DNA from: Cytophagaceae bacterium
GTDB lineage: Bacteria; Bacteroidota; Bacteroidia; Cytophagales; Spirosomataceae
DNA length: 49,692 nucleotides
Direction of reading: 5' to 3'
Assembly (NCBI GenBank): GCA_017984215.1
Contig: JAGOAA010000014.1
Coordinates: 1 to 49,692, forward strand
Shown here: positions 48,810 through 49,692 of the stretch, in pieces
Numbering within the stretch: position 1 is the first letter of the stretch
Layout: each line of letters opens with the position of its first letter
Position numbers and translations under genes: made by a program
The notes under the pieces: model-generated
What the model saw: the letters and a program-made list of their open reading frames with translations, nothing else
Told to the model about the DNA's origin: nothing
Database searches by the model: none

Positions 48810-49383
48810 AACGATTTTAGTTTATTGCGGCTCATCGAAAGGCCATAACCCGATTTACGAAGCAGAGGCAAAAGCATTGATGCAGTCTTTTAAGAAGTAC
48901 GATTGCAAATTGATTTTTGGTGCAGGAAGTGTGGGTATCATGGGAGTTTTGGCGGATGAGTATTTACGTTTGGGCGGACATGTGATTGGGGTGATTCCTT
49001 CGTTTATGGAGCCTTGGGAGGTAAAGCACAAGGGAATTCAGGAATGTTATGTGACGGAAACGATGCATAGTCGGAAACAGAAAATGGCCGAACTAGCTGA
49101 TGGCGTAATTGCCTTGCCTGGGGGATTCGGAACCTTAGATGAGTTGTTTGAGATGTTGACATGGAAGCAATTGGATTTACACCAAATGCCCATTTCTGTG
49201 CTCAATACGAATGGCTATTACGATCATTTAATGGCGCAATTGCAACATATGGTGGATGAAGGATTTTTGAAATCGCCTAATTTAGAAGCTTTGCAGGTAG
49301 AGACCAATCCGGCGGTTTTGGTGGATTACATCATGGGCTACGAGCCGGAGAAAATGGAGAAAAAATGGATTTATCGCGGCTAG
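48802..49383 (+). CDS. LOG-family protein (TIGR00730, cytokinin-type phosphoribohydrolase)
   Basis: 193 residues. The family motif PGGFGTLDELFEMLTW is at about residues 105-120 and the Arg-containing MHSRKQKM block lies before it, near 89-96. VYCGSSKG near 7-14 starts the Rossmann-like fold. LOG proteins cleave the ribose-base bond of nucleoside 5'-monophosphates. Plant members make free cytokinin, while bacterial ones often act on AMP. No cytokinin synthesis gene is present, so nucleotide hydrolysis is the safer call. It overlaps its neighbours by 8 and 19 bases. Confidence 0.9.
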   Translation: MSKTILVYCGSSKGHNPIYEAEAKALMQSFKKYDCKLIFGAGSVGIMGVLADEYLRLGGHVIGVIPSFMEPWEVKHKGIQECYVTETMHSRKQKMAELADGVIALPGGFGTLDELFEMLTWKQLDLHQMPISVLNTNGYYDHLMAQLQHMVDEGFLKSPNLEALQVETNPAVLVDYIMGYEPEKMEKKWIYRG

Positions 49384-49692
49384 TTTGCGTTTTTTTATTT
49401 GTGTCTTTTATGGGTTTCGGGCAGCAAAAGCCGGAAAACCTAGGCACTGCTGTGAACTCGGAATTTGCCGAACTGAATCCCGTCATGGCGCCTGATGGCA
49501 AGACGCTTTATTTCGGCCGAAAGAGTCATCCCTCCAATCGGTTTGGGACGCAGGGTTCAGAGACCGTTTCGGGATCTCAGGATATTTGGTACAGCGAACG
49601 TGTGGGGGATGTTTGGAGTACGGCGCGCCGTATGCCGGATGTCTTGAATCGCGATCAATACAATACGATTTTATCGATTTCCCCGGATGGCC
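49365..49692 (+). CDS. PD40 beta-propeller protein, N-terminal part (cut by window edge)
   Basis: 109 residues before the window ends. The ATG at 49365 overlaps the LOG gene by 19 bases and gives a signal peptide (MDLSRLVCVFLFVSFMGFG, then QQ). The mature start has ELNPVMAPDGKTLYFGRK (near 39-56), a PD40/WD40-like repeat block, and SISPDG at the edge begins another. Bacteroidota proteins of this kind usually continue into an OmpA-like peptidoglycan-binding domain, but this part is not in view. Confidence 0.8.
   Translation, partial: MDLSRLVCVFLFVSFMGFGQQKPENLGTAVNSEFAELNPVMAPDGKTLYFGRKSHPSNRFGTQGSETVSGSQDIWYSERVGDVWSTARRMPDVLNRDQYNTILSISPDG

Overview
This 49.7 kb window is chromosomal DNA from a member of the Bacteroidota, most likely a Cytophagales-type bacterium (the phylum is secure, the family is a guess). 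The evidence is: start codons lack Shine-Dalgarno sequences; promoters match the Bacteroidota form TTTG-N19-21-TAnnTTTG; and several families are typical of the phylum (UpxY-type NusG paralogue, Wzi-type capsule protein, SpmA-SpmB fusion, GH3/beta-lactamase fusion, bacterial GH3 adenylase, C-x6-less HemB). G+C is moderate. No insertion sequence, prophage or CRISPR array was seen.

The most important landmark is a chromosomal replication origin at about 16.3-16.74 kb. An intergenic AT-rich stretch with an A13 run carries six exact TTATNCACA DnaA boxes and at least five near matches. Two parS sites for ParB lie 4.4 and 6 kb to its right: TGTTTCACGTGGAACA in the ybeY-mnmG gap and the perfect palindrome TGTTTCACGTGAAACA inside the end of lipB. 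Left of the origin almost all genes point left. Right of it, after a mixed 10 kb, nearly all point right. mnmG (gidA), a classic origin neighbour, is close by.

Layout. 0-4.2 kb is accessory DNA at a tRNA-Asn gene: the end of a MerR regulator, a sialate O-acetylesterase, a secreted alpha/beta hydrolase, a HepT/MntA toxin-antitoxin pair, degenerate repeats, and two short sequences resembling the tRNA 3' end. 4.2-7.2 kb encodes an efflux adaptor and a TolC-type outer-membrane channel without an inner-membrane pump. 7.3-9.2 kb has a VanX-like dipeptidase and SpmAB, divergently arranged. 9.2-14.4 kb is a surface-polysaccharide region (Wzi, UpxY antiterminator, UDP-sugar dehydrogenase, Gmd) interrupted by a YoeB toxin-antitoxin module set between palindromic repeats. 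14.5-16.2 kb is an acyl-CoA synthetase, followed by oriC. 16.7-26.4 kb holds a leftward operon (yraN-ybeY-mnmG-methyltransferase-lipoprotein), rightward lipB and an exonuclease, and a leftward CLC channel-carboxypeptidase-acetyltransferase operon. 26.6-31.4 kb has an RNA helicase, a TPR protein, a GH3-family adenylase, and leftward kdsC plus a gamma-carbonic anhydrase. 31.4-38.8 kb is a tightly packed operon: a 1474-residue secreted protein of unknown function, a PlsC-like acyltransferase, recO and an M61 peptidase. 38.9-43 kb is housekeeping (HTH regulator, hemB, purM, rplU-rpmA, Nfu). 43-49.7 kb has a HAD hydrolase between two G+C-rich palindromes, tpiA, a GH3/beta-lactamase fusion, a TIGR01777 oxidoreductase, a LOG protein and the start of a PD40 protein.

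Genes likely to act together: MntA-HepT and the YoeB pair as toxin-antitoxin units; Gmd, the UDP-sugar dehydrogenase, UpxY and Wzi in capsule or exopolysaccharide; oriC and parS in replication and segregation; rplU-rpmA in the ribosome; the VanX-like dipeptidase and the GH3/beta-lactamase fusion in peptidoglycan turnover. Start codons given here were often moved inward from the longest open frame, using signal peptides, family N-termini and neighbour spacing.
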